Shown here: positions 1-9,585 of the stretch, piece after piece | How the letters are laid out: each line of letters opens with the position of its first letter | Position numbering within the stretch: the first letter of the stretch is position 1 | Program-made: the position numbers and the translations under genes | Source: an uncultured Pseudomonadota bacterium | GTDB lineage: Bacteria > Pseudomonadota > Gammaproteobacteria > Burkholderiales > Rhodocyclaceae | Length of the DNA stretch: 42,573 nt | Direction of reading: 5' to 3' | NCBI GenBank assembly: GCA_946479855.1 | Contig: CAMLHL010000019.1 | Span: forward strand, 1 to 42,573 | The notes under the pieces: model-generated | What the model saw: only the letters and a program-made list of their open reading frames with translations | Database searches by the model: none | What the model was told of the DNA's origin: nothing

Positions 1-38
1 GCACGTTTCTTGAACTTGGAGCGATTAGTTTCGTTCAC
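1..38 (-). CDS. Possible 5' end of the gene after asd (FimV-like?), partial
   Basis: A GTG at 36-38 on the minus strand opens a frame running off the window edge. The twelve visible residues are basic (NRSKFKKR), as in the n-region of a signal peptide, and an AGGG lies a few bases upstream. In many betaproteobacteria asd is followed by fimV, which encodes a secreted LysM protein, so position and charge fit. Only a dozen codons are visible; the identity is inference from gene order. Confidence 0.3.
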   Translation of the reverse strand, partial: MNETNRSKFKKR

Positions 39-150
39 GGCGAAACCCTGAGTATAGAATTTGGGAGTTTCAAATTAACATCATGCACTTAGCAATGCAA
101 GCTAAACCTGCTTCTCATTCTTGCCCGATTTGCATATACCCAACAAATAA

Positions 151-176
151 AAAACCGGGGCATAGACCCCGGTTTT
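151..176. terminator. Bidirectional intrinsic terminator after asd
   Basis: A perfect 10-bp inverted repeat (AAAACCGGGG / CCCCGGTTTT, 151-160 and 167-176) has a 6-base loop and A/T runs on both sides. It lies 20 bases past the asd stop codon and would end the leucine/asd operon transcript. Confidence 0.85.
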
Positions 177-195
177 TCGTTGGCTGATGGTTTGA

Positions 196-1329
196 TCAGG
201 CGTCGAGCAAGATGCGCAGCATGCGGCGCAGCGGCTCGGCAGCCCCCCACAGCAACTGGTCGCCACAGGTAAAGGCAGCCAGGTATTCCGGTCCCATCGC
301 CATTTTGTGCAAACGGCCGACCGGCACGGTCAGCGTGCCGGTAACGGCAGCCGGCGTCAGTTCCCGTTCGGAAATCTCGCGCTCATTCGGCACGACCTTG
401 GCCCATGGATTGGCCTTGGCCAGCATGTCGCTGATCTCGTCAAGCGGCACATCTTTCTTCAGCTTGATGGTCAGCGCCTGGCTATGGCAGCGCATGGCAC
501 CGATGCGAACACACAGGCCGTCAATCGGAATCGAACCGGCGGAACGGAAAGCCGGCTTGCCGAGAATCTTGTTGCATTCGGCGCCCCCCTTCCACTCTTC
601 CTTGGACTGACCTCCATCAACCGGTACGTCGATCCACGGAATCAGCGACCCGGCGAGCGGCGTATTGCGGAAATTCTTCTTCGGGAAGGCGTCGGAACGA
701 ATCGTCTCAGCCACCTTGCGATCGATATCCAGAATGGCGGAAGCCGGATCGGCCAGCAGATCGGCAACAGACGAGTGGATGGCTCCCATCTGGGCAATCA
801 GCTCGCGCATATTCTGCGCACCGGCACCGGAAGCGGCCTGATAGGTCATCGAAGTCGCCCATTCGATCAGGTCGTTCTGGAACAGGCCGCCAAGACCCAT
901 CAGCATCAGCGAAACCGTACAGTTGCCGCCGATCCAGTTCTTGCCGCCCTTGGCCAGCGAATCCTTAATCACGTTCATGTTGACTGGATCAAGCACGATC
1001 ACAGCATCATCGGCCATGCGCAGCGACGAAGCGGCGTCAATCCAGTGACCGTTCCAGCCGGTAGCACGCAGCTTGGGGAAGACTTCCTTGGTGTAGTCGC
1101 CGCCCTGGCAGGTAATGATGATCTCGCAGGCCTTCAGCGCGTCGATCTTGGAGGCATCCTGCAGCGGCAGCGAGGCTTCCTTGCCGCCGAACACCGGCGC
1201 CTTGCCGCCGGCAGCGGAAGTGGAGAAATACACCGGATCGATATGGGCGAAATCGCCCTCTTCGACCATGCGCTGCATCAGCACGGAACCGACCATGCCA
1301 CGCCAACCGACCAGACCAACCTTCTTCAT
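196..1329 (-). CDS. asd: Aspartate-semialdehyde dehydrogenase
   Basis: This 377-residue enzyme catalyses the NADPH-dependent reduction of aspartyl phosphate to aspartate semialdehyde, the branch point to lysine, threonine, methionine and diaminopimelate. The N-terminus has the Rossmann nucleotide-binding pattern ([12 protein letters not shown]), and the catalytic cysteine lies in the GGNCTVSLM motif near residue 136. The length agrees with the proteobacterial Asd form (about 370). A GGAGAG ribosome-binding site precedes the ATG. It is the last gene of the leuC-leuD-leuB-asd run, 52 bases after leuB and probably cotranscribed, with a strong terminator downstream. The cytoplasmic enzyme supplies the semialdehyde used by DapA, which is encoded about 25 kb away in this window. 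Confidence 0.97.
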   Translation of the reverse strand: MKKVGLVGWRGMVGSVLMQRMVEEGDFAHIDPVYFSTSAAGGKAPVFGGKEASLPLQDASKIDALKACEIIITCQGGDYTKEVFPKLRATGWNGHWIDAASSLRMADDAVIVLDPVNMNVIKDSLAKGGKNWIGGNCTVSLMLMGLGGLFQNDLIEWATSMTYQAASGAGAQNMRELIAQMGAIHSSVADLLADPASAILDIDRKVAETIRSDAFPKKNFRNTPLAGSLIPWIDVPVDGGQSKEEWKGGAECNKILGKPAFRSAGSIPIDGLCVRIGAMRCHSQALTIKLKKDVPLDEISDMLAKANPWAKVVPNEREISERELTPAAVTGTLTVPVGRLHKMAMGPEYLAAFTCGDQLLWGAAEPLRRMLRILLDA

Positions 1330-1381
1330 GACTTACTCTCCGAATAAAACCTTTGTTTAACGCACGAACGTGCTGTCCGGT

Positions 1382-2437
1382 TTACGCCAGCGCGGCAAGC
1401 ACAGCATCACCCATTTCACTGGTGCCAACCCTGTTGGTGCCACGCTCGTAGATATCGCCGGTGCGATAGCCTTGGGCCAGCACCTTTTTGACTGCATTCT
1501 CGATACGAAGTGCCGGCGCTTCGAGGCCGAAGGTATAACGCAGCATCATCGCCGCCGAGAGGATGGTGGCCAGCGGGTTGGCCACGCCCTTGCCGGCGAT
1601 GTCCGGCGCCGAACCGTGTGACGGCTCATAGAGCCCCTTGTTCTTGTCGTCGAGCGAGGCGGAAGGCAGCATGCCGATCGAACCGGTCAACATCGACGCC
1701 TCGTCGGACAGGATGTCGCCGAACATGTTGCCGGTGACCATCACGTCAAACTGCTTGGGCGCCTTGACCAGTTGCATCGCGGCGTTATCGACCAGCATGT
1801 GGCTCAATTCGACATCCGGGTAGTCGTGGGCGATCTCGATCATCACGTCGCGCCAGAGCTGGGTGCATTCGAGGACGTTCATTTTATCGACCGAGCACAG
1901 CTTCTTGTTGCGCTTCTGCGCCGCCTGGAAGGCGATATGGCCGATGCGGCGAATTTCGGACTCGCTGTAGACCATGGTGTTGAAACCGACGCGCTCACCA
2001 TTTTCCTCACGCACACCGCGCGGTTGGCCAAAGTAGATATCGCCAGTCAGTTCGCGGACAATCAGGATATCCAGTCCAGCCACGATTTCCGGCTTCAGCG
2101 TCGACGCGTTGGCCAGTTCCGGATAGAGAATGGCTGGGCGCAGGTTGGCAAACAGGTTCAGATCCTTGCGGATGCCGAGCAGGCCGCGCTCCGGACGCTG
2201 TTCACGCGGCAGGCTGTCCCATTTCGGGCCGCCAACGGCGCCGAGCAAAACGGCATCGGCTTCGCGTGCCAGCTTTTGCGTTGCTTCGGGATAAGGGTTG
2301 CCAGTCGCGTCAACTGCGCTGCCGCCAAGCAACGCCTCTTCCATCTCAAACTTGAGATCGAGAGACTTCAGGACGCGCACTGCCTGTGCGGTAATTTCAG
2401 GGCCGATGCCGTCACCCGGCAGAACACAAATCTTCAT
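1382..2437 (-). CDS. leuB: 3-isopropylmalate dehydrogenase
   Basis: The 351-residue protein oxidises and decarboxylates 3-isopropylmalate to 2-oxoisocaproate with NAD, the third leucine-specific step. It has the family's N-terminal GDGIGPEI motif, the substrate-binding arginines around [12 protein letters not shown], and the C-terminal signature with the [10 protein letters not shown] and [18 protein letters not shown] stretches that bind metal and NAD. Length is typical of LeuB (about 350-360). It lies 100 bases after leuD and 52 before asd on the same strand, consistent with one operon for the late leucine steps. Nothing unusual is seen. Confidence 0.97.
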   Translation of the reverse strand: MKICVLPGDGIGPEITAQAVRVLKSLDLKFEMEEALLGGSAVDATGNPYPEATQKLAREADAVLLGAVGGPKWDSLPREQRPERGLLGIRKDLNLFANLRPAILYPELANASTLKPEIVAGLDILIVRELTGDIYFGQPRGVREENGERVGFNTMVYSESEIRRIGHIAFQAAQKRNKKLCSVDKMNVLECTQLWRDVMIEIAHDYPDVELSHMLVDNAAMQLVKAPKQFDVMVTGNMFGDILSDEASMLTGSIGMLPSASLDDKNKGLYEPSHGSAPDIAGKGVANPLATILSAAMMLRYTFGLEAPALRIENAVKKVLAQGYRTGDIYERGTNRVGTSEMGDAVLAALA

Positions 2438-2537
2438 AGTTGTAGGATCCAGTAGTTAGGATTCGGGATCAAGCCAGGAAAACCCCAAGTCATCGATATT
2501 TCTCTCTGACAAGCGCAAGCCTCCCGGCCGCCAAACG

Positions 2538-3176
2538 CTAAGAAAACAGCCAGGGTTGCTCGATACGGCGCCTGGCCTCGAATTCGCGAATCTTCTCGGC
2601 ATGACGCAGGGTCAGACCGATGTCATCCCAGCCATTGAGCAGGCATTCCTTACGGAAGGCATCGATCTGGAAGGGAATTCCGTGGCCATCCGGCCGAACA
2701 ACGGCCTGGGCCTGCAGGTCGACGACCAGCTTGTACCCCGGCGTAGCCTCAACCTGCTGGAACAGCGCCTCCACATCCTTGGCCGGCAAGACGATGGGCA
2801 GAATGCCGTTCTTGAAGCAGTTGTTGAAAAAGATGTCGGCAAAGGATTCGGCGACGATCGCCTTGAAGCCGAAATCGAGCAATGCCCATGGCGCATGTTC
2901 GCGCGAACTGCCGCAGCCGAAATTGGCACGGGTGAGCAGTATCTGCGCCCCTTGGTAGCGCGGCTGGTTGAGCACAAAATTGGGATTCTTCGGGCGACTG
3001 GAATTATCCTGGCCGGGCTGGCCGACATCCATGTAGCGCCATTCGTCAAAGGCATTCGGACCAAAGCCGGAACGCTTGATGGACTTGAGAAACTGCTTCG
3101 GAATGATTGCATCGGTATCGACGTTGTTACGGTCGAGCGGCGCTACCAAACCTTCGAGACGAACGAATTTTTCCAT
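2538..3176 (-). CDS. leuD: 3-isopropylmalate dehydratase small subunit
   Basis: This 212-residue subunit pairs with LeuC to isomerise 2-isopropylmalate to 3-isopropylmalate. It contains the swivel-domain signature: [13 protein letters not shown] near the start and [15 protein letters not shown] in the middle, the loop that contacts substrate in aconitase-like small subunits. Length is normal (about 200-215). The start codon is separated by a single base from the TAA of the entericidin-like gene, so the two are probably translationally linked. It has no cluster of its own; the iron-sulfur cluster is carried by LeuC, 11 bases beyond that small gene. Confidence 0.97.
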   Translation of the reverse strand: MEKFVRLEGLVAPLDRNNVDTDAIIPKQFLKSIKRSGFGPNAFDEWRYMDVGQPGQDNSSRPKNPNFVLNQPRYQGAQILLTRANFGCGSSREHAPWALLDFGFKAIVAESFADIFFNNCFKNGILPIVLPAKDVEALFQQVEATPGYKLVVDLQAQAVVRPDGHGIPFQIDAFRKECLLNGWDDIGLTLRHAEKIREFEARRRIEQPWLFS

Positions 3177-3395
3177 TTATTCCACCACCTTCTGCACTGC
3201 TTCACCGCTCTTCTTGAGGGCGCCACCGACTGCTTCTCCACCTTTTTGCAAGGCGTCTCCGACGGCTTCGCCGCCCTTCTGCAGAGCTTCTCCGGTCTTT
3301 TCGGCCCCAATGGCGACGTCCTTTTTGACGCCTTGTGCGGTATTACACGCCGCCACCAGCCCAGCAAAAGCCAGCCACAAGCAAACCTTAGTCAT
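3177..3395 (-). CDS. Entericidin-like small lipoprotein within the leu operon
   Basis: A 72-residue protein with a signal peptide ending in the lipobox LVAAC (lipidated Cys17), followed by a charged tail made of about three copies of an 11-residue GEAVxxALxKGG repeat. Size and lipobox-CNTAQG start resemble the entericidin EcnA/EcnB family of outer-membrane or periplasmic lipoproteins. The start is set by an AGGAGTG site eight bases before the ATG. It sits exactly between leuC (11 bases after the leuC stop) and leuD (one base before), so it is cotranscribed with leucine biosynthesis. Its role in envelope stress or cell lysis is only suggested by the family; no link to leucine is evident. Confidence 0.8.
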   Translation of the reverse strand: MTKVCLWLAFAGLVAACNTAQGVKKDVAIGAEKTGEALQKGGEAVGDALQKGGEAVGGALKKSGEAVQKVVE

Positions 3396-3405
3396 CGAGC
3401 ACTCC

Positions 3406-4812
3406 TTACAGGACGTCGCGGACGTCCGCGAAATGGCCTGCAATAGCGGCGGCCGCAGCCATCGCCGGACTGACCAGATGGGTGCGCCCCCCCGGCCCCT
3501 GACGTCCTTCGAAATTTCGGTTGGAGGTCGAAGCGCAACGTTCACCCGGTTCCAGACGGTCGGCATTCATCGCCAGGCACATCGAGCAGCCCGGTTCGCG
3601 CCACTCGAAACCGGCGGCGATGAAAACCTTGTCCAGCCCCTCGGCCTCGGCCTGACGCTTGACCAGGCCAGAACCCGGCACGGCTAGCGCCAATTTGACG
3701 TTGGCGGCGACGTGACGCCCCTTCAGCACGCCAGCCGCTTCACGCAGGTCTTCGATGCGCGAATTGGTGCACGAGCCGATGAAAACCTTGTCGATGGCGA
3801 TCTGCTTGATCGGCGTGTTGGGATTGAGCCCCATATATTGCAGGGCGCGTTCCATGCCTTCGCGCTTGACCGGATCGGGCTGCTTGGCCGGATCGGGAAC
3901 AACGGCGTCGATGGCGACAACCATTTCCGGCGACGTGCCCCAGGTCACTTGCGGCCGAATGTCTTCGGCTTTGAGGGTGACGACGCGGTCGAACTGCGCC
4001 CCGGCGTCCGAATGCAAGGTGCGCCAGTAGGCAACGGCACGCTCCCAGGTGTCGCCGGTCGGCGAGAAGGGACGGCCCTTCAGATAATTGATCGTCGTGT
4101 CATCGACGGCGACGAAGCCCATCCGGGCGCCGCCTTCGATGGCCATGTTGCACAGGGTCATGCGCCCTTCCATGCTCAGGCCGCGGATGGCGCTACCGCC
4201 GAATTCGATGGCGTAGCCGGTGCCGCCAGCGGTGCCGATGGTCCCGATGATGGCCAGCGCCACGTCCTTGGCGGTGACGCCCTTGCCGAGCTTGCCGTCG
4301 ACGGCGACCAGCATGGTCTTCGATTTCTTCTGGACCAGGCACTGGGTGGCCAGCACATGCTCAACCTCGGAGGTACCGATGCCGTGCGCCAGGCAGGCGA
4401 AGGCGCCGTGCGTCGAGGTATGCGAGTCGCCGCAGACGACGGTCATGCCGGGCAGCGTGGCCCCGTTCTCGGGGCCGACGACGTGCAGGATACCCATGCG
4501 CGGATCCTTGAACGGGAAATAGGCCAGCGCACCGACTTCGCGAATGTTGGCGTCAAGCGTCTCGACCTGCAGGCGCGAGATCGGATCCTTGATGCCTTCG
4601 TCCCAGTGGTCGGTCGGCGTGTTGTGGTCCGGCGTGGAAACGATGGACGAAACGCGCCACGGCTTGCGGCCGGCCAGCTTCAGGCCTTCAAAAGCCTGCG
4701 GACTGGTAACTTCATGCACGAGGTGGCGGTCGATGTAGAGAAGAGCCGTGCCATCAGTTTCCTGATGGACGACGTGGTTCTCCCAAAGCTTGTCGTAAAG
4801 GGTCTTCGACAT
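3406..4812 (-). CDS. leuC: 3-isopropylmalate dehydratase large subunit
   Basis: A 468-residue aconitase-superfamily subunit that with LeuD converts 2-isopropylmalate to 3-isopropylmalate through a [4Fe-4S] cluster. The cluster cysteines are visible in [13 protein letters not shown] and in GCSMCLAMN near the C-terminus; [19 protein letters not shown] is the substrate and cluster-facing loop. Length matches LeuC proteins (466-470). It follows the MFS transporter by only 30 bases, yet the leader 4813-4842 is AT-rich, so leuC may have its own promoter near the end of the transporter gene. Downstream genes are a lipoprotein gene, leuD, leuB and asd. Confidence 0.97.
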   Translation of the reverse strand: MSKTLYDKLWENHVVHQETDGTALLYIDRHLVHEVTSPQAFEGLKLAGRKPWRVSSIVSTPDHNTPTDHWDEGIKDPISRLQVETLDANIREVGALAYFPFKDPRMGILHVVGPENGATLPGMTVVCGDSHTSTHGAFACLAHGIGTSEVEHVLATQCLVQKKSKTMLVAVDGKLGKGVTAKDVALAIIGTIGTAGGTGYAIEFGGSAIRGLSMEGRMTLCNMAIEGGARMGFVAVDDTTINYLKGRPFSPTGDTWERAVAYWRTLHSDAGAQFDRVVTLKAEDIRPQVTWGTSPEMVVAIDAVVPDPAKQPDPVKREGMERALQYMGLNPNTPIKQIAIDKVFIGSCTNSRIEDLREAAGVLKGRHVAANVKLALAVPGSGLVKRQAEAEGLDKVFIAAGFEWREPGCSMCLAMNADRLEPGERCASTSNRNFEGRQGPGGRTHLVSPAMAAAAAIAGHFADVRDVL

Positions 4813-4842
4813 GGATCGTAAAGTGAGCCGTAAAGCGTTGAA

Positions 4843-6057
4843 TTATTGCACAGGATCGCCGGTTTTTAGCCTTTTCCGGGCGTCGCCCCCTGGACCAGGC
4901 GTTGTTTCGTTGGTCGTAGCACTGCCGTCCACCCAGCCCCAGATCAGCAACAGGCCGAGCAGCGCAAAACCCGAGCCGAGCGTGAAGGTCCAGCCGGCGC
5001 CCAGCCAATCCCAGGTCCGGCCGCTGATCAAGGCGCCGAGCAAACCGCCCGCCCCAAACGACAGACTGGAATAAAGCGCCTGCCCGCGACCCTGCGTCTT
5101 GCCCGGAAACCACTGGTTGACGGCGGCAATAGCCGAGGCATGGTAGGCACCGAAAGTCAGGCCGTGCAGCAACTGGACAAGAATCATGATGGCGACCGAC
5201 TCGACGCCCCAGCCCATGAGTAAAAAACGCACGACGGCCGCAGCGAAACAGGCGAGCAGGATGGCGCGCAGCGAATAGCGAATCGACAGGCGAGCCATCA
5301 GCATGAAGGCGACAATTTCGGCCAGGACGCCAAGGGACCAGAGCAGGCCGACCTCGGTTTTGGCGTAGCCATGCGCGTCAAGATGAATCGAGTAGAAAAC
5401 GTAGAATGCCCCATGCGCCGCTGACATCGCGAAGCAGGCGGCCATCAGCGCAATGACCTTGGGCTGGCGCAGGATATCGCCGATCGGCTGGTCATCGCGG
5501 GGGTGCGGCTGTGGCGGCACCTCGGGCAGGGTCAGTGCGTAGAGCAGAATGCCGAGCAGGATGACCCAACACACCCAGAGCACGCCGACCGGCGGCGCGA
5601 TATCGAGCAGGGCGCCGGTAGACATCACGGCGACGATGAAGCCGATCGAGCCCCACAGACGGATACGGCTATAACGTCCACGCTCCTCGCGCAGGTGATC
5701 GAAGGTCAGCATCTCGACCAGCGGCAGGGCGGCGCTCCAGAAGAAGGCCAGCACGGCCATGGCGAGCAGCATGCCGGGTAGTTTATCGAGCCAGAAGAAG
5801 GCCGTAAAACCGGCCAGGCCAATGCCGCCGGCCAGACGAATGATCGCCATGCGGTGACCGAAATGATCGGCCAGCCAGCCCCACAGGTTGGGGCCGAAAA
5901 GGCGCATCAGCTGCATCTGCGACATCAGCAGACCGATGTCCCAGGCCGAAAAATTCAGGGATTTGAGATAAAGCCCGAAATAGGGCGAAAAGGCGCCGAT
6001 GAAGGCGAAATAAAAAAAGTAGTAGCCGGAGAGGCGCCAGTAAGGCAATGCATGCAT
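4843..6057 (-). CDS. MFS transporter, MFS_1_like (HcaT/LacY-related)
   Basis: A 404-residue inner-membrane protein with about 12 hydrophobic segments. The N-terminus (YWRLSGYYFFYFAFIGAFSPYFGLYLKSL) and the GWLADHFGHR loop between helices 2 and 3 are characteristic of the MFS_1_like group, which includes the putative 3-phenylpropionate transporter HcaT and lies near nucleoside and LacY-type symporters. The substrate cannot be read from the sequence. The C-terminus ends in a charged soluble tail (GGDARKRLKTGD). It precedes leuC by 30 bases on the same strand, but a functional link to leucine synthesis is not established. Confidence 0.85.
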   Translation of the reverse strand: MHALPYWRLSGYYFFYFAFIGAFSPYFGLYLKSLNFSAWDIGLLMSQMQLMRLFGPNLWGWLADHFGHRMAIIRLAGGIGLAGFTAFFWLDKLPGMLLAMAVLAFFWSAALPLVEMLTFDHLREERGRYSRIRLWGSIGFIVAVMSTGALLDIAPPVGVLWVCWVILLGILLYALTLPEVPPQPHPRDDQPIGDILRQPKVIALMAACFAMSAAHGAFYVFYSIHLDAHGYAKTEVGLLWSLGVLAEIVAFMLMARLSIRYSLRAILLACFAAAVVRFLLMGWGVESVAIMILVQLLHGLTFGAYHASAIAAVNQWFPGKTQGRGQALYSSLSFGAGGLLGALISGRTWDWLGAGWTFTLGSGFALLGLLLIWGWVDGSATTNETTPGPGGDARKRLKTGDPVQ

Positions 6058-6097
6058 CCAGCCATTCTACCGGATGCATCCGCCGGCGCAGGCGGGA

Positions 6098-6364
6098 TCA
6101 GGCCCTGCAGGAATCCTGGCCGGCACGGAAGGCCAGCAGCATGTGATAGAGCTCGTCCTTCAGCCTGATGCGTTGCTTCTTCATGTCTTCGATGGTGAAA
6201 TCGGCCACCGGCATGTCATGCTCCTCCAAGTCTTCAACCCGACCGGTCAGACGGTGATAGCTAGCGTAGAGCTTGGCGAAGTGCGCGTTGCCGGTCTGCA
6301 GCAAGCGAATCGCGTCGGCGAATTCCGGAAATTCGTGATGGAGATCGTGGTGATCGACTAGCAT
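6098..6364 (-). CDS. YdcH-like DUF465 protein
   Basis: An 88-residue, mostly helical cytoplasmic protein. It shows the DUF465/YdcH pattern: a short heptad-like helix (FAKLYASYHRLTGRVEDLE), then a lysine/arginine-rich second helix (DMKKQRIRLKDELYHML). The family is widespread in proteobacteria and has no assigned function. The start at 6364 is preferred over one seven codons upstream because a GGGGG-rich ribosome-binding site precedes it. It lies between aroC (52 bases upstream) and the MFS gene (40 bases downstream) on the same strand. Confidence 0.85.
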   Translation of the reverse strand: MLVDHHDLHHEFPEFADAIRLLQTGNAHFAKLYASYHRLTGRVEDLEEHDMPVADFTIEDMKKQRIRLKDELYHMLLAFRAGQDSCRA

Positions 6365-6415
6365 GCTTTCCCCCTGTTTCGACAAATCCGCTCGACAAGC
6401 GGCAACAAGGAAATA

Positions 6416-7516
6416 CTACGCGATTTTCCCGGCAATGCGAGGCGTCTGGCAGACCACGTCGCCACACTGAGCCCGATGGCGCAGGGCATGATCGATCAGG
6501 ACCAGGGCCAACATGGCTTCGGCAATCGGCGTGGCGCGGATGCCGACACAGGGATCATGCCGGCCTTCAGTCGCCACTTCGATGGCCTTGCCCTGGCGGT
6601 CAATCGAATGGCGCAACTGGGCAATTGACGAGGTCGGCTTGATCGCCATGTTGACGACGATTTCTTGCCCGGTCGAAATTCCGCCAAGAACACCACCGGC
6701 GTTGTTGGTGGCGAAGCCCTGCGGCGTCATTTCGTCACCATGCTCGCTGCCCTTCTGGGCCACCGCAGCGAAACCGGCGCCAATCTCGACCCCCTTGACG
6801 GCGTTGATACCCATCATTGCGTAGGCAATCTCGGCATCGAGACGATCATAGACCGGCTCCCCCCAGCCCGGCGGCACACCGGCCGCGGTGACGGTGATTT
6901 TGGCGCCGACCGAGTCCAGCGACTTGCGCAACTGGTCCATGTAGGTTTCCAGTTCCGGCACGATGGCGGCATTCGGCGCAAAGAAGGCATTGCCATCAAT
7001 CTCGTCGGCACTGACGAAGGGAATGTCGATCGGCCCGAGCGCGCTCATCCAGCCACGGATCGTCACACCGTAGCGCTCATTCAGCCATTTGCGGGCAATC
7101 GCCCCGGCCGCCACGCGCACGGCCGTTTCGCGGGCCGAGGACCGGCCGCCGCCGCGATAATCGCGGAAACCGTATTTTTGGGTATAGGCGTAATCGGCAT
7201 GCCCCGGACGGAAGGTATCGGCGATATTGCCGTAATCCTTGCTGCGCTGGTCCTGGTTGCGGATCAGCAGGCCGATCGGCGTACCGGTGGTCCTGCCCTC
7301 GAAGACCCCGGAGAGAATCTCGACGGTGTCCGGTTCGCGGCGCTGCGTCACATGACGGGAGGTACCCGGCTTGCGGCGATCCAGTTCGCCCTGGATGTCG
7401 GCCTCGCAGAGCTCCAGCCCCGGCGGGCAGCCATCGACCACGCAACCGATGGCCGGGCCATGCGATTCGCCAAAGGAAGTAACGGTAAACAAAGTGCCAA
7501 AGGTATTGCCGGACAT
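6416..7516 (-). CDS. aroC: Chorismate synthase
   Basis: A 366-residue enzyme that makes chorismate from 5-enolpyruvylshikimate 3-phosphate using reduced FMN, the last step of the common aromatic pathway. Signature blocks are present: [18 protein letters not shown] at residues 14-31, the [15 protein letters not shown] flavin/substrate loop, and the C-terminal [17 protein letters not shown]. Length equals that of other proteobacterial AroC proteins (about 361). Conserved residues appear intact. Genes on both sides are on the same strand but unrelated, so aroC may be transcribed alone. Confidence 0.97.
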   Translation of the reverse strand: MSGNTFGTLFTVTSFGESHGPAIGCVVDGCPPGLELCEADIQGELDRRKPGTSRHVTQRREPDTVEILSGVFEGRTTGTPIGLLIRNQDQRSKDYGNIADTFRPGHADYAYTQKYGFRDYRGGGRSSARETAVRVAAGAIARKWLNERYGVTIRGWMSALGPIDIPFVSADEIDGNAFFAPNAAIVPELETYMDQLRKSLDSVGAKITVTAAGVPPGWGEPVYDRLDAEIAYAMMGINAVKGVEIGAGFAAVAQKGSEHGDEMTPQGFATNNAGGVLGGISTGQEIVVNMAIKPTSSIAQLRHSIDRQGKAIEVATEGRHDPCVGIRATPIAEAMLALVLIDHALRHRAQCGDVVCQTPRIAGKIA

Positions 7517-7598
7517 GAGCGGAACGGGGATTTGATCAGGACCCCAAGTTTATCACGTCGTGAAATTTGCCGTTTTTTTGCCGTCGACCATAGCAATG

Positions 7599-7619
7599 AA
7601 AAAGGCGGCCGCAGCCGCC
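7599..7619 (-). terminator. Intrinsic terminator of the CBS-domain gene
   Basis: The hairpin GGCGGC-CGCA-GCCGCC (7604-7619) is followed on the minus strand by five T residues (A-run at 599-603 on the plus strand). It is 19 bases beyond the stop of the CBS-domain gene. Confidence 0.8.
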
Positions 7620-7638
7620 CTTCCCTGGCGTGCTGATT

Positions 7639-8088
7639 TCACGCAGCCGGCGCTTCGTCCGGCCAGTTCTTGATGTAGCTCTTCAGCATCTTGTTTTCGA
7701 AGCTCTGCTCCTCAAGCACCGCCTTGGCCACATCGAGAAAAGAGATGACGCCCATCAGCGTCTCGCCATCGACCACCGGCAGATAGCGCGAGTGTTTTTC
7801 GATCATCAGGCGGCGCAGGTCATTAGCCTCCATGTCCGGGAAGGCGGTTACCGGATCCTTAACCATCACGTCACCGACCCGCACTTCGCCCTGGCTGGCC
7901 GCATGCTTCTTGAGCGCCTGCAGGACTTCACGGAAAGTCAGCATGCCGACCATCTTTCCGGCATCCATGACGACCAGAGAGCCGACATCAAGGTCAGCCA
8001 TGGTTTCAACGGCAAAAGCCAGCGACTGCTGCGGCGTCACTGTAAACAGCGTGCCCCCCTTGACCCTGAGGATTTCCCGAACCTGCAT
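7639..8088 (-). CDS. CBS-domain pair protein
   Basis: A 149-residue cytoplasmic protein made of two tandem CBS motifs (about residues 8-65 and 75-130), with the typical strand-helix patterns VETMADLDVGSLVVMDAGKM and LMIEKHSRYLPVVDGETLMGVIS. Such Bateman modules bind adenine nucleotides and usually regulate partner proteins. No catalytic or transport domain is attached, so the partner is unknown. It is flanked by a terminator downstream. A 269-base AT-rich region upstream separates it from the divergently transcribed HTH gene and holds the promoters of both. Confidence 0.9.
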   Translation of the reverse strand: MQVREILRVKGGTLFTVTPQQSLAFAVETMADLDVGSLVVMDAGKMVGMLTFREVLQALKKHAASQGEVRVGDVMVKDPVTAFPDMEANDLRRLMIEKHSRYLPVVDGETLMGVISFLDVAKAVLEEQSFENKMLKSYIKNWPDEAPAA

Positions 8089-8357
8089 CGCTCTCTCCCG
8101 AGATGGTTATTGATCGATGCGGACGATCTTAGAGCATCCGCAATAATTCTGGAAGGATAACGGCACCACTGCATCAAGCCATTGTCAAACTCTACGACAG
8201 CAACATTGAGCGATAGAACTATTCGTCGCATTTGACAGATTTAATGATGTTGGCACTTGCAAAACGTCATATTCGTATATACACTTCGTAATATTACCTA
8301 AGTCATAGATCGCTAGGATGCTTGGGTAAGCCTATTACACTAGCGTATGGAGAATGG

Positions 8358-8666
8358 ATGATGACTACCGTCAAGACCATCGAAAAAATCGACGCCCGTG
8401 AAATCCGTCGCAAGCTCGGGCTTAACCAGCAGCAATTCTGGTCCACCCTGGGCGTGACCCAGAGCGGCGGCTCCCGCTACGAAAGCGGCCGTAACATGCC
8501 GAAGCCGGTACGCGAACTGCTCCGCCTGGTGCACGTCGAACAGGTCGATATCAAGAACATCAAGCGTGACGACTGGGAAGTGATCGAGTATCTCAAGTCG
8601 CAGGAACCCGAGCTGTTCAAGTCCCTGAAGAAATCGGCGCGCAGCCACGCAAAAAAAGCGGCCTGA
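8358..8666 (+). CDS. Small helix-turn-helix regulator
   Basis: A 102-residue protein with a Cro/CI-type HTH (EIRRKLGLNQQQFWSTLGVTQ, then RYESGRNMPKP) at about residues 13-50 and a charged C-terminal tail rich in lysine (SLKKSARSHAKKAA). It probably binds DNA as a dimer; the target is unknown. Two adjacent ATG codons at 8358 and 8361 follow a GGAGAATGG site; an upstream in-frame ATG at 8322 lacks such a site. A 9-bp hairpin ends its transcript. The AT-rich upstream region (8221-8320) contains a TTGGCA box and TATA-like elements that could serve as promoter. Confidence 0.85.
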   Translation: MMTTVKTIEKIDAREIRRKLGLNQQQFWSTLGVTQSGGSRYESGRNMPKPVRELLRLVHVEQVDIKNIKRDDWEVIEYLKSQEPELFKSLKKSARSHAKKAA

Positions 8667-8698
8667 TTTTTGCCCCCAAGCGGGCGTCGACCGTAACA

Positions 8699-8742
8699 AC
8701 GGGCATCACGGGGAGACAACGACCCGGATGCCCGTTTCCTTT
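8699..8742 (+). terminator. Terminator of the HTH gene, overlapping a convergent gene
   Basis: The perfect 9-bp repeat ACGGGCATC / GATGCCCGT (8699-8707 and 8728-8736) is followed by TTCCTTTT. It lies 33 bases past the HTH stop and inside the last codons of the convergent radical SAM gene. Confidence 0.6.
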
Positions 8743-9542
8743 TCCACCAATTTCGCAAAATTTGCCAAGGCGTCTGCCGGTAGCGCACTCAGGCGAGGCG
8801 CAGCCGGTTGCAGCGAGGGCCTGGCCAGGCCGTAGAGGTGTATGCCCGCCAGCTTCCCGGCCAGCGGGCGCAACAATTCACAATAGGCTCGCTGCGAATC
8901 CGCCGAAGGCGCCAGGCCATCGAGTGCGAACCAGCAGGTCTGGACCCAGGTCGGCGCCAGGTCAGCACAAATTTCCAGATTCTTCGCCATCTTTTCAGGC
9001 GAACCCGGTACGCCGTTGATCTCCGCCACCTCGGCCGGCATGGCCCGATCCACCTTGAACCAGACCTCCCCCCCGAGTTCGGCCAGATGCCGAATACCCT
9101 GTTGCACCTCAGGGCGATGCAACAGGCTGCCATTGGTAATCAGGCGCACCACCAGCTTGCCCTTCTGTGCGAAACGATCGAGCACGATACCGACGCGGTC
9201 CACCGCCCCGGCGAACTCTGCGGCGCTGGTCGGCTCGCCGTTGCCGGAAAAAGCCACGTCCATCAAATGCCGCGCTTCGGGCGGCACTTGCCGCTGCATG
9301 AAATCTCCCCGCAGGGCGTCCTCGAGAAAAATCGTCAGTTCCGTCTCCAGGCGATCCAGATCGATGGGCGGCGGCCCGCCGCGCGTCAGGTTGTCCACCT
9401 GGCAATACAGGCACGCCCAGTTGCAGGCATTGTTGGGATTGAGGTTGACGCCAATGGACACTCCGCCGGCACGACGCGAGACGACGGGATAAACGTAGCG
9501 CAGGCCGGCACTGTCCCGGCGGTGATCATCGGTGGTAAGCAT
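8706..9542 (-). CDS. Radical SAM protein
   Basis: A 278-residue radical S-adenosylmethionine enzyme. The cluster motif is CNWACLYC (Cys40, Cys44, Cys47, the canonical CX3CX2C), followed by the GNGEPT motif that binds SAM and ITNGSLL further on. The overall shape resembles COG0731-type Fe-S oxidoreductases. It lacks the wider cysteine spacing of QueE, so despite lying divergently beside queD it is not an obvious QueE. The start at 9542 (MLTTDD) is chosen because longer frames would run into queD. The reaction cannot be predicted. The shared 43-base intergenic region implies overlapping promoters with queD. Confidence 0.85.
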   Translation of the reverse strand: MLTTDDHRRDSAGLRYVYPVVSRRAGGVSIGVNLNPNNACNWACLYCQVDNLTRGGPPPIDLDRLETELTIFLEDALRGDFMQRQVPPEARHLMDVAFSGNGEPTSAAEFAGAVDRVGIVLDRFAQKGKLVVRLITNGSLLHRPEVQQGIRHLAELGGEVWFKVDRAMPAEVAEINGVPGSPEKMAKNLEICADLAPTWVQTCWFALDGLAPSADSQRAYCELLRPLAGKLAGIHLYGLARPSLQPAAPRLSALPADALANFAKLVEKETGIRVVVSP

Positions 9543-9551
9543 GGCCCATTG

Positions 9552-9557
9552 TATAAT
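9552..9557 (+). promoter_or_regulatory. Candidate -10 box for queD
   Basis: A consensus TATAAT lies 28 bases before the queD start within the short region shared with the divergent radical SAM gene. No good -35 box is visible at the right distance (TCGGTG at 17 bases), so the call is tentative. Confidence 0.45.
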
Positions 9558-9585
9558 CCGCGACCGCCTTGTCGAGCAATAAGCC

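Noticed and set aside
307..1347. A 346-codon plus-strand frame
   Set aside because: Antisense shadow of asd with low-complexity His/Arg/Gly content.
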